Shown one piece after another: positions 25,839 to 34,038 of a stretch of 64,000 nucleotides of DNA. This DNA comes from Flavobacteria bacterium MS024-2A (GTDB lineage Bacteria; Bacteroidota; Bacteroidia; Flavobacteriales; Flavobacteriaceae), in the NCBI GenBank assembly GCA_905182305.1, contig CAJJBB010000007.1, positions 101,580 through 165,579 on the forward strand. The letters run 5' to 3'. Each line of letters begins with the position of its first letter. Position 1 is the stretch's first letter. The position numbers and the translations under genes are program-made. Under the pieces are notes generated by a model, which was not told the DNA's origin, ran no database searches, and worked only from the letters and a program-made list of their open reading frames with translations.

Positions 25839-28800
25839 TTAGTATTTGTAATAGGACTCATTCATGTTTAGTAGTGTATTGGCAACAATGGTCATGGCAG
25901 CTACTTTATCCACTTTTGACTGTTGTTTATATTTGGTATTTCCAACGTTAACCACCTTATATGCTTGACGTTTATTTTTTTTGTAATAGGCACGTTGATT
26001 TTCATACAGTTCTTTCATTAATTGTATTTCTTGAGGTTCAGGAAAACGAGAGGTAGCAAGTCTAAATCCATAAGTAATTTGAGCCTCTAGTGTATCTTTA
26101 GATTCTGCAAAAATACGTTCTGCAAAAACCCGCGAAGCTTCAAAAAATTGAACATCGTTCAAAAGGACTAATGATTGTAATGGAGAAGAAGTATTCTCTC
26201 TTTTCACTGTACAAATTTCTCGTGAAGTAGCATCAAAAGTTATTAATGAAGGGGGTGGGGAGCCGCGTTTTATAAACGTATAAATACCACGTCTATATAA
26301 GTCTTCACCTTTGGACTCTTTATACTCTAGAAGACGCAAGGAGAAGGTGTTTTTTTCTTTCCATAAGCCTTTAGGCTGGTATGGCTTTACACTTGGTCCC
26401 CCAACTTTTTCAGAAAGTAACCCACTTACTGAAAGGGCATTATTACGAATCATTTCGGCAGATAATCTGCGACTGTTTCCTCTAGCTAGAAGGATATTAT
26501 TTGGATCAAATGTATTTTTTTCTTGGGAAAATTGTGCTCGTTGTTTATAGGTCTTGGACAAGACCATTTTCTTTATAAGATCTTTAACGTTCCAATTATT
26601 TTCTTTAAAATCTACAGCCAACCAGTCCAATAATTCAGGATGTGACGGTAAAGAACCCTGAACACCGAAATCAGTGGGTGTATCGACTAGGCCATTTCCA
26701 AAAATCATTTGCCAATACCTATTTACAGCTACACGAGCAGTAAGTGGATTTTCATTATTGAATAGCCACCGTGCTAATCCGAGTCTATTTTTTGGCAGTT
26801 TTTTATCCATTGCAGGAAGTGCTGACGGCGTTATTGTTTCAACTTTAAGCGAAGGCTCAGCGTAGTTTCCTCGGTTGTATAGGTAGGTAGTACGACCCTC
26901 TTCAAGCTCTTCCATGACCATCACTTCAATAACAGGATCAATAGCTTTTCTCCAGGAACTTAGATTTTTTCTTAACTCTTTATCGACAGCAGTATATTTA
27001 GGATGATTTTGAATCCAATGTTCCTTTAATAAACTTTCATTAGGCAAAGAATTTTCTTCTTGATATTTGTTGAAAATGAATGAGGCTTCTAATGCCGATA
27101 GAGCTTTATCATAAATTTTAAGATCATCCATTGTTCCAATAAAAAGTCCATTATCACCTGTAGACCCTTCATAAGTTTTGCCAATTAATACGGCGCGTTC
27201 TTCTAGATTTATTCCACTAGCGGAAACAGGTTTAATGGATTTGGAAAGATTATTAATTTTAGTGTTAACTATAAAGGGAGTTCCATTTTTAAATAAGCGA
27301 ATTCCATTGGCTTTTCCATTACCATTATATGAAAAACTAAGATGGGTCCATTCATTAATTTTTATACTTTCTTTAGAACGAACATGAATCATATTACCTG
27401 GGGACATATTCACTAGGCGGAAATTAAGATGGTTTTGATCATCTAGATAGAAATCCCATCCTCGCCACCAGTTATTTTTACCACCTGTAGTCCCAAGTAT
27501 ATATTGCCGCGCGTTTTCTTTTTGTTGCTCCGTATTTATCCATATTGCTGCTGAAAATTGATCTGTCCATTCAAAGCTTGGAATTTCTTTATCAATAGAA
27601 ATTTTGTCGTAATCACTTTTAAAACGTACTGCTTTTCCTTTTACACCCTTCACTTGAAGTGGGGCTTGACTTGATTTTACATTTTTATTATTATCAGTTA
27701 TGAAGTATTCTGGGGTTACAACGGTATTATTAGAAATAACAAAAGTTGAGTTTTTACGAGATCTTATTGGTGTGATTTTATCAAACGGATAGACGCCAAT
27801 CAAGTTTTTTTCAAGTTCTTTTTCTATAGGGAGTTTTTCTATGTATTGATATACTTCTGCTAATTCTTTTTTGGAGAGATCTAGTTTTGTTTGTGTTTGG
27901 CTAATAAGGGTTTTTAATTTTTTAAGCTGTACTTCTTGATTTTCTGTTGGTAAGTATAAGAGGGGGCCAAAATCCCCATCATCCCCTGTCATCCCCAATT
28001 CTCTTACATTATTAAAAAAAGCGCTTAATTGATAATAGTCTTTTTGAGAAATTGGATCAAACTTATGATCATGGCACTTTGCACAGGCAACGGTCAGTCC
28101 TAAAAATGCAGTACTAAATGTCTCTGTTCTGTCAAAAACATAGTTTAAACGCCACTCCTCATCAATAATCCCTCCCTCTGCCGTCATGGGAGAATTTCGG
28201 TTGAAAGCGGTTGCTAGCTTTTGTTCTTTGGTTGCATTTGGCAGTAAATCTCCAGCTAATTGCCAGGTAACAAACTGATCATAGGGCATGTTTTTCTTAA
28301 AGGCATCAATGACCCAATCTCGCCAAGGCCACATGGTTCTGGAGCCATCTGCATGTAATCCATGAGAATCTGCATAACGAGAAAGATCAAGCCAGTCTAA
28401 CGAAAGACGTTCAGCAAAAGCTTTAGAATCCGTTAAACGCTCCACTAAGCGCTCGTAACTCCCTGGAATAGTGTCTTTCAAGAAAGCATCTATTTCAGAA
28501 ATGGATGGGGGGATTCCTGTTAAATCAAAACGTAACCTTCGAATTAAGGTTTCTTTGGTAGCCTCTTCTTCAAAAATTAAATTATTTTCGATTAATTTAT
28601 CTGAAATAAATTGATCAATAACTTGTTTGTTGTCTTTTATAGAAAGCAGAGATGCTTTTGTTTTTTTAGCGGGAGTAAATGACCAATGTTCTTTCCATTT
28701 TGCACCTTGATCAATCCACTTAAGAAACATGGCTTTTTCTCTATCTGAAAGCTGTAAATTAGAATCTGGAGGGGGCATTTGAACGTCAAGATCTGTGCTT

Positions 28801-29126
28801 ATAATTCTGTGGGCAGCTTCGCTTCCATAAACACTTCCCTTTGAAAAGGCACTATTACCACTTGCTAATTTAGCAAAGGCAAGTGTTTCAATATCTAATC
28901 TAAGGCCTGCTTTTCTTGTGTTTTCATCTGGCCCATGGCATTTAAAACAACGATCTGAAAGGATCGGTTTTATATGATAATTAAAATCTACTTCTTCTGG
29001 AAGCCCCGACATTTGTTGATTTATTGTTTCTGGAATTTCCAAGGAACAGCTACAAAAAACAAAAATAAGGACCAAGCAAAAGACCAGCGAACCACAAGGG
29101 ATAATGTTTTTTATCTCATTTTTCAT
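25839..29126 (-). CDS. Planctomycete-type cytochrome c, DUF1549 and DUF1553 lipoprotein
   Basis: A 1095-residue lipoprotein (lipobox FVFCSC). Domains in order: PSCyt1 haem c (residues about 45-135, haem motif CFKCHGP, late MPPPDSN); DUF1549/PSCyt2 (about 165-375: LRFDLTGIPPSISEIDAFL, DLSRYADSHGLHADGSRTMWPWRDW, ACAKCHDHKFDPISQKDYY); a LamG/concanavalin-like insert (about 450-690, FSAAIWINTEQ and GTMDDLKIYDKAL); and DUF1553/PSD1 (about 790-1080: RLGLARWLFNNENPLTARVAVNRYWQ, TPTDFGVQGSLPSHPELLDWLA). First gene of the operon that continues with DUF1501. Intact, unlike its partner. The system is thought to act on sulfated or complex polysaccharides, but no enzyme activity is established. Confidence 0.9.
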   Translation of the reverse strand: MKNEIKNIIPCGSLVFCLVLIFVFCSCSLEIPETINQQMSGLPEEVDFNYHIKPILSDRCFKCHGPDENTRKAGLRLDIETLAFAKLASGNSAFSKGSVYGSEAAHRIISTDLDVQMPPPDSNLQLSDREKAMFLKWIDQGAKWKEHWSFTPAKKTKASLLSIKDNKQVIDQFISDKLIENNLIFEEEATKETLIRRLRFDLTGIPPSISEIDAFLKDTIPGSYERLVERLTDSKAFAERLSLDWLDLSRYADSHGLHADGSRTMWPWRDWVIDAFKKNMPYDQFVTWQLAGDLLPNATKEQKLATAFNRNSPMTAEGGIIDEEWRLNYVFDRTETFSTAFLGLTVACAKCHDHKFDPISQKDYYQLSAFFNNVRELGMTGDDGDFGPLLYLPTENQEVQLKKLKTLISQTQTKLDLSKKELAEVYQYIEKLPIEKELEKNLIGVYPFDKITPIRSRKNSTFVISNNTVVTPEYFITDNNKNVKSSQAPLQVKGVKGKAVRFKSDYDKISIDKEIPSFEWTDQFSAAIWINTEQQKENARQYILGTTGGKNNWWRGWDFYLDDQNHLNFRLVNMSPGNMIHVRSKESIKINEWTHLSFSYNGNGKANGIRLFKNGTPFIVNTKINNLSKSIKPVSASGINLEERAVLIGKTYEGSTGDNGLFIGTMDDLKIYDKALSALEASFIFNKYQEENSLPNESLLKEHWIQNHPKYTAVDKELRKNLSSWRKAIDPVIEVMVMEELEEGRTTYLYNRGNYAEPSLKVETITPSALPAMDKKLPKNRLGLARWLFNNENPLTARVAVNRYWQMIFGNGLVDTPTDFGVQGSLPSHPELLDWLAVDFKENNWNVKDLIKKMVLSKTYKQRAQFSQEKNTFDPNNILLARGNSRRLSAEMIRNNALSVSGLLSEKVGGPSVKPYQPKGLWKEKNTFSLRLLEYKESKGEDLYRRGIYTFIKRGSPPPSLITFDATSREICTVKRENTSSPLQSLVLLNDVQFFEASRVFAERIFAESKDTLEAQITYGFRLATSRFPEPQEIQLMKELYENQRAYYKKNKRQAYKVVNVGNTKYKQQSKVDKVAAMTIVANTLLNMNESYYKY

Positions 29127-29228
29127 GAAGGTATAAATCGTTTCACCAGTCTAAGTTAGAAAATTATTCCAATGAATTAAAAAATAAGCTTCTACTAATC
29201 TTAGTAATAAGTAAAAAAAGAGGACTAA

Positions 29229-30167
29229 TTATAATTTAAATTGTTGCCCTTTTCTAGCAATATGAAACCCTTGTGAAAGTACCCATTGGGTGGCTTTACT
29301 TTTTGGGTCAAGTAAAGGATTTGTATGATTCATGTGAATAAAGTAAACCTTATTTTTAAGTTCTTGGGATACAGGGTTTAAATAAGCTACGGTCTCTTTT
29401 ACTAAGGGGTGAGGAATTTCTTCCAAGGGGCGATAGTTTATTTCTTCTTGATCAAAAAAAGTAGCATCTAAAAAAGCATAGTCAACTGTTTCTAATATAG
29501 CTTTTAAATTTTCACTCCATTTAGACCATTTATCTATATCTGGAATAAAAAGAACTGTTTTATTAGGTCCTTGAATCCGATACCCTACAGTTTCAGAAAA
29601 TTCATCACGGTGTGGAACAATTAGTGGAGTTATAATTATTTCACTTGTAAAATTTACCGATTCATTTTGCGCCATTGGGAATAGTTTAATGTTTCCAAGG
29701 CTGATTAATTGGCTCCAAGGTCCGTTGTCGTTTAAAAAAGCTGCCATCCTAGGCATTACATGGACAGAAATATTTTTAGCACCTAAAGCCTCTCTTCCTA
29801 ATTGTAAAAGTCCAGAATAATGGCCCATGTGGGCGTGGGTTAAGAAAATTGCTTTTGGAGTGCTAGGGAATATTTTCCATTGTGAAATTATGTCTGGAGT
29901 AGCCTCAAAAAGCAGATTAAAATCACTTTTTGGTTCGACCACTGCAAGTGCAGTGACTTTTCGGGCTTCTCTTTGGAAAACCGTAAGGGTTTTACAGCAT
30001 TTTTTCTCACAGGCCATGTGTGGCGACCCTCCGTCTTGAACTGTTCCCAAAACAATCACATAAGGAGCATCATTGGACTGTTGGGCAATTGTATCTATAG
30101 GAATTATATAAAAAAAGCACCCTATTAAAAGGACTTTAAGTATTACTGTCTTATCCCTTAGGATCAA
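29229..30167 (-). CDS. Secreted PqqB-like metallo-beta-lactamase-fold hydrolase
   Basis: Zinc hydrolase of the PqqB branch: VLGTVQDGGSPHMACEK, the metal motif LTHAHMGHYSGLLQLGREALGA, IVPHRDEFSETVGYRI, DATFF and HMNHTNPLL. A signal segment (LLIGCFFYIIPIDTIAQ) precedes the domain. An ATG at 30224 would overlap the upstream gene by 61 bases and add an odd basic tail; TTG at 30167, overlapping the TGA of that gene (TTGA), gives a clean leader of about 29 residues and is preferred, but the start is uncertain. No other pqq gene is present, so PQQ synthesis is unlikely; PqqB-like proteins are often orphan hydrolases. Confidence 0.8.
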   Translation of the reverse strand: MILRDKTVILKVLLIGCFFYIIPIDTIAQQSNDAPYVIVLGTVQDGGSPHMACEKKCCKTLTVFQREARKVTALAVVEPKSDFNLLFEATPDIISQWKIFPSTPKAIFLTHAHMGHYSGLLQLGREALGAKNISVHVMPRMAAFLNDNGPWSQLISLGNIKLFPMAQNESVNFTSEIIITPLIVPHRDEFSETVGYRIQGPNKTVLFIPDIDKWSKWSENLKAILETVDYAFLDATFFDQEEINYRPLEEIPHPLVKETVAYLNPVSQELKNKVYFIHMNHTNPLLDPKSKATQWVLSQGFHIARKGQQFKL

Positions 30168-30631
30168 TTTAAAGAATTTATAGTTTTTATTTGAATAACT
30201 CCTGCACGACCTTGCTGACCCCATTTATTTGTTTCTGCTAAAGATTCAAAAATAGTTACTTCACGTATATTTTGAAGTGCCATCGAGCTTGGAGGGAAAC
30301 TGTATTGTTGCCCATCAATAATCCAAAGTGGATAAGCTTGAGAATTAGTAAGCGACTCAGACTGTCGAATAATAACTAAACCCCTTTGAGTATCAATTCT
30401 TGCAGACCCTAAATGTTCTCGAATAGCCATTACAACATTTAGAGCATTTTCATTAATTCCCCATGCATTTAGCCCTCGTTTTTCATAGCGCACTTTTTGT
30501 TTTTCAAAAGCTTTTTGCTTTTTAAGAGCCCTCAATTCTTTTTTAGTAAGTTCTTTAGCCTCAATTTTTGTTTGAGCAATCGTATTAAAGCTAATTAAAA
30601 AACATATAGATAAGAGAAGAAATTTTTTCAT
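30164..30631 (-). CDS. Second stand-alone TonB-receptor plug-like protein
   Basis: A 155-residue secreted protein (signal KKFLLLSICFLISFNTIAQ). A basic coiled-coil-like region (KELTKKELRALKKQKAFEKQK) is followed by a plug-like fold: NALNVVMAIREHLGSARID, AYPLWIIDGQQYSFPPSSM, LQNIREVTIFESLAETNKWGQQGRAGVIQIKT. The IDGQ, V-x-x-I-x-V and G-x-x-G-V-I-x-I-x-T spacing is that of SusC-type plugs, without a barrel. Translationally joined to the PqqB-like gene by a TTGA overlap. Role unknown; compare the plug-only lipoprotein at 14256. Confidence 0.65.
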   Translation of the reverse strand: MKKFLLLSICFLISFNTIAQTKIEAKELTKKELRALKKQKAFEKQKVRYEKRGLNAWGINENALNVVMAIREHLGSARIDTQRGLVIIRQSESLTNSQAYPLWIIDGQQYSFPPSSMALQNIREVTIFESLAETNKWGQQGRAGVIQIKTINSLN

Positions 30632-30742
30632 TTAAGAGGATTTAAATTTTTTAGTTAATTAGTTTAATAACATTTAAAAGACGAAAATAATTGAAAAATG
30701 TTACATCTCAACTAAATTTAATTTAAGATTCTATCTTCCAAA

Positions 30743-30750
30743 TAAATTTG
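30743..30750 (+). promoter_or_regulatory. -7 box (TAAATTTG) of the 30774 lipoprotein gene
   Basis: Matches TAnnTTTG and lies 23 bases before the ATG. Confidence 0.55.
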
Positions 30751-30773
30751 AGTATTTTTATAAAAAATATTTA

Positions 30774-31253
30774 ATGAAAAAGGCACAATTTTTAAAAGCA
30801 TCAATCCTAGCAATTACATTAACATTCTTTTTAAGTTGTGGAAAAGAAGAGGCCACACCCATTGACAATAGAATTGTTGGCGAATGGACAATTTATTCTT
30901 TCACTGACGAAGCCAATGCTACCATTATTTGGGACGAACTAGAAACATCTTTGGTAGATATAATCCCCGAATACTCTTGTTTTAGCTATACATTATCAGT
31001 TAATGCAAAACTTGCAACAGAAAGGTTTGTTAATGTAGACGTTGAAAGCCGAGGTTGTTTAAGCCCCTCTCTGACAATTTTTACATGGGCTATAGACCCT
31101 GAAACAGATTTATATGATTTCACACAAGGAGCACTATTTATAACTAACTTAGTTACCTACTCTAATAATGACAATCGCATGAAATGGACTAATCAAAAAA
31201 GCGGTGAGGTTAAGATTTGGGATCGAACAGTAGCTGAAATAAGTTCAGAATAA
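30774..31253 (+). CDS. Lipocalin-like lipoprotein, unknown function
   Basis: A 159-residue lipoprotein (lipobox FLSC at about residue 22). The mature start RIVGEWTIYSFTDEAN has the G-x-W signature and following strand seen in lipocalin-like domains, and the remaining pattern is beta-rich, with two Cys (EYSCFSY and ESRGCLSP) that could pair. Ends MKWTNQKSGEVKIWDRT, again typical of a small beta-barrel. Ligand unknown. Probably transcribed with the next lipoprotein, 35 bases downstream. Confidence 0.6.
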   Translation: MKKAQFLKASILAITLTFFLSCGKEEATPIDNRIVGEWTIYSFTDEANATIIWDELETSLVDIIPEYSCFSYTLSVNAKLATERFVNVDVESRGCLSPSLTIFTWAIDPETDLYDFTQGALFITNLVTYSNNDNRMKWTNQKSGEVKIWDRTVAEISSE

Positions 31254-31288
31254 AGGCATATTCAGGTAGTAATTTAAAAATCATTAAA

Positions 31289-31663
31289 ATGAAAAAAGCA
31301 CTTATACTCTCCTTATTATTTTTGATAGCTTCTTGTGGTGTTCAAAAAAAAATAGCAAAAGACCCTTATGTTGGAATGTATGATTTCACGATGTTTGAAT
31401 TACCTAGCATGGGCGATGTAGACGCTAAGCTTTTCATCAAAAAAGAGGATGGAAAATATATTTCTGAGATCACTCCTGCTTCAGAAGATCAAGCCCCTGT
31501 TGAATTTGAATTAGACTCTACAACTTTTGAAGATGGAATTTTTACCATAGAAGGTTATGGGGGTGGATATGACATTTATTTTGAACTTACCATTGAAGGA
31601 GACATTCTTTCAGGTTCTTTAATGGGAATGTTTGACGTGTCTGGAATACGGATTAAAGATTAG
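31289..31663 (+). CDS. Small beta-rich lipoprotein, unknown function
   Basis: A 124-residue lipoprotein (lipobox IASC, cysteine at about residue 16). The mature protein reads as alternating strands: YVGMYDFTMFELP, VDAKLFIKKEDGKYISEI, GIFTIEGYGGGYDIYFELTIEG and LSGSLMGMFDVSGIRI. This pattern suits a small beta-barrel or sandwich. No recognised family. Probably shares the promoter at 30743 with the upstream lipoprotein. Confidence 0.6.
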   Translation: MKKALILSLLFLIASCGVQKKIAKDPYVGMYDFTMFELPSMGDVDAKLFIKKEDGKYISEITPASEDQAPVEFELDSTTFEDGIFTIEGYGGGYDIYFELTIEGDILSGSLMGMFDVSGIRIKD

Positions 31664-31823
31664 TATTGCTCAACACAATCAATTAAAACTTTCTTTTTTG
31701 AAAGTGAAGGTTTTATTTCAGTAGTGTTTGGGAGAATTAAATGCAAAAAACCATAGTAATGGGGCTGCTTTTTTAAGCAGGCCTAATGTCAATAAAATGA
31801 AGCAGCTTTTTTGGAGGGTCTTT
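31664..31823 (+). other. Intergenic region with two hairpins
   Basis: Holds short T-rich stem-loops (ACTTTC / GAAAGT at about 31692-31709; TGCTT / AAGCA at about 31768-31782) that may end the lipoprotein transcript. No gene seen. Confidence 0.35.
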
Positions 31824-31928
31824 TCATTGATTATCTTTATTTTTCATTCCTCTTACAGCAGCATATAGCATCCAAATAACCAGGGCAATTGCACCATACA
31901 CCAAAAGGTTTCGAATAAAATATCCCAT
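31824..31928 (-). CDS. 34-residue single-helix membrane protein
   Basis: ATG GGA at 31928 opens a 34-residue frame: GYFIRNLL, a helix (VYGAIALVIWMLYAAV), then a basic tail RGMKNKDNQ. It begins four bases after the stop of an even smaller membrane ORF, so the two look like a co-transcribed pair. Composition (one helix, positive-inside tail) is that of real small membrane subunits. Listed on this basis only. Confidence 0.4.
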   Translation of the reverse strand: MGYFIRNLLVYGAIALVIWMLYAAVRGMKNKDNQ

Positions 31929-31932
31929 AGGG

Positions 31933-32016
31933 CTAGCTTCGTTCTTTAATTTCGATTACAAGCCCAAATAATAAGCATACTGCCAAACTTCCTAAAACAA
32001 TTCCACCAACACCCAT
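31933..32016 (-). CDS. 27-residue single-helix membrane protein
   Basis: ATG at 32016 opens GVGGIVLGSLAVCLLFGLVIE followed by IKERS and a stop: one helix with a short charged C-terminus. Immediately upstream of the 34-residue ORF. Such tiny proteins often stabilise larger membrane complexes, but no large partner gene is adjacent. Confidence 0.4.
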   Translation of the reverse strand: MGVGGIVLGSLAVCLLFGLVIEIKERS

Positions 32017-32173
32017 TTTTTATTTAAAGGTATAATTTTTTCGGAACGTGCAACTTGATTTTTTTAAAGTCTCTAGGTATTTCTTACAGTTTTTTTTACT
32101 TTTAAGAATCTAATCACGTTTACAAAAACCCTAAACCTTTAAATATCATACATCATTTCTAATTTATTTTAAG

Positions 32174-33964
32174 ATGAAAAAACTATTATTACTCATATGT
32201 TTTTTGCAATGCACACATTCTTTTTCACAGGATTTAGCAACACTCAAATGGTGGAGTCCTACTCAGTATAAATCTCACGTAATAGAGGGACAAGCATGGC
32301 CAGATGAAGTGAAATCAACTTATGACCGACTCCCTGCAAGAGCCGAGGGAAATGTAGCCGATGATGTATGGAGTTTGTCTTCACATTCAGCAGGATTAAT
32401 GATTCGTTTCCGCTCAAATACGAAGAAAATAATAGTTAGGTATGAAACTAAAAATAAAGACAATTATGCAATGGACCATATGCCTGCTACAGGAGTCAGT
32501 GGAATAGATCTTTATGCTATTGATAGCGACGGGAAAGAGTTATGGTGTGCAGGCACCCGAAGTTTTTCTGATACCATTACTTATCGTTTTCAGGGCTTAA
32601 GGGCAAATGACACCTATCACGAAAAAGGGCGAGAGTATCGTTTATATTTACCATTATATAATCAAGTTAATTCGCTGGAAATTGGAGTTGATGTAGGGGA
32701 CTATTTTGAACCATTACCCACAAGAAAAGAAAAAGCTATTGTTATTTATGGTACCTCTATTGCCCAAGGTGCATGTGCTTCAAGACCTGGGATGAGTTGG
32801 GCAGCTATTTTGGGGAGAAAAATGGACCGTCCAGTTATAAACCTTGGGTTTAACGGTTCAGGAAGATTGGAGCCTCCTGTCATTGATCTGTTAAGCGAAC
32901 TTGATGCTAAAATTTATATTCTTGATTGCATGCCTAATTTAACGACGGATTCATGGAAATTTCTAGGAATTAAAAATGGTGAACAATTAAAAAAACGAGT
33001 GCTCGATGCGGTAAGAAAACTGAGGATTAAACAGCCAAATACACCTGTTTTGTTGGCTGAACATGCAGGTTTTACTGAAGAATTCATTAGCGATAGCAGA
33101 AAAGAAGCATACTATGTAGCTAATCGACTTCAAAGGGAGGCTTTTTACCAATTAAAAAACGAAGGTATTCGAGAGCTCTATTATTTAACAAAAGAGGAAA
33201 TTGGATTACAACTGGATGATATGGTAGATGGAACGCATCCGAGTGATTTGGGGATGATGCACTATGCACAAAGTTATGAAGTTAAACTTCGTGGAATTCT
33301 TAAAGAACCCGTTAATAATTTATCAACTACCCAACCTTGTACTCAGTATCGTGAACCTCTCAATTATGATTGGGAGCATCGGCACAGAGAAATCCTTGAA
33401 ATGAATGTAACCAACCCACCGACAACCGTTTTTTTTGGTAATTCTATTATTCATTTTTGGGGTGGGGAGCCTCGCAGTAAACTAGTCAGGGAAGAAGGCT
33501 CCTGGACCGACTGGATGACTCCAACAGGAATAAGGAACTATGCTTTTGGGTGGGATCGAATTGAGAACGTACTATGGAGGGTTTATCATGGAGAATTGGA
33601 CGGGTTTAATGCGGAACAGGTGCTACTAATGATTGGAACCAACAATTTACAAATCAATACGGACTATGAAATTATTGAAGGCTTGCGATTGTTAGTTCAA
33701 GGAATACGATCGAGACAACCCAAAGCCCAAATAATCCTCATTGGCTTATTACCTAGAAGGGGGTTTGAAGGAAGAATCGAAGAACTTAACTTAAAGGTGG
33801 AACGATTGGCAGGGGACTTGTCATTGAAATTTGCAGATTTGGGAGGATCTTTTCTGAATAAGGAAAAAAAGATCAGGGAAAACATGTTTTCAGATGGCCT
33901 TCATCCCAATAAAAATGGATATTTGGAATTAAGTACCGCTTTAAAACAATTGAATCACAATTAG
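32174..33964 (+). CDS. Tandem SGNH/GDSL esterase (two catalytic domains)
   Basis: A 596-residue secreted protein (signal KKLLLLICFLQCTHSFSQ). An N-terminal beta-sandwich with SGIDLYAID fits the GxDLY domain (PF14607). The first SGNH domain (about residues 185-375, Lipase_GDSL_3 type) has IVIYGTSIAQGACASRPGMSW and DGTHPSD. The second (about 405-590) has TTVFFGNSIIHFWGG, MIGTNNLQ and DGLHPNKNGY. Both keep Ser, Asn and the D-x-x-H dyad, so both may be active as carbohydrate O-acyl esterases. Located at the left edge of the polysaccharide locus. Having two SGNH domains in one chain is unusual and suggests removal of two different acyl groups. Confidence 0.85.
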   Translation: MKKLLLLICFLQCTHSFSQDLATLKWWSPTQYKSHVIEGQAWPDEVKSTYDRLPARAEGNVADDVWSLSSHSAGLMIRFRSNTKKIIVRYETKNKDNYAMDHMPATGVSGIDLYAIDSDGKELWCAGTRSFSDTITYRFQGLRANDTYHEKGREYRLYLPLYNQVNSLEIGVDVGDYFEPLPTRKEKAIVIYGTSIAQGACASRPGMSWAAILGRKMDRPVINLGFNGSGRLEPPVIDLLSELDAKIYILDCMPNLTTDSWKFLGIKNGEQLKKRVLDAVRKLRIKQPNTPVLLAEHAGFTEEFISDSRKEAYYVANRLQREAFYQLKNEGIRELYYLTKEEIGLQLDDMVDGTHPSDLGMMHYAQSYEVKLRGILKEPVNNLSTTQPCTQYREPLNYDWEHRHREILEMNVTNPPTTVFFGNSIIHFWGGEPRSKLVREEGSWTDWMTPTGIRNYAFGWDRIENVLWRVYHGELDGFNAEQVLLMIGTNNLQINTDYEIIEGLRLLVQGIRSRQPKAQIILIGLLPRRGFEGRIEELNLKVERLAGDLSLKFADLGGSFLNKEKKIRENMFSDGLHPNKNGYLELSTALKQLNHN

Positions 33965-34038
33965 TTGGTCCCTGATTCGAGCCAATTTGTGAATATTAGG
34001 GAAGATAGGTGTTAACTTAATATTAGTTTAGGTTATAA

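Noticed and set aside
29229..30224. ATG start at 30224 for the PqqB-like protein
   Set aside because: It would overlap the upstream gene by 61 bases and add a basic segment before the signal peptide; TTG at 30167 fits better.
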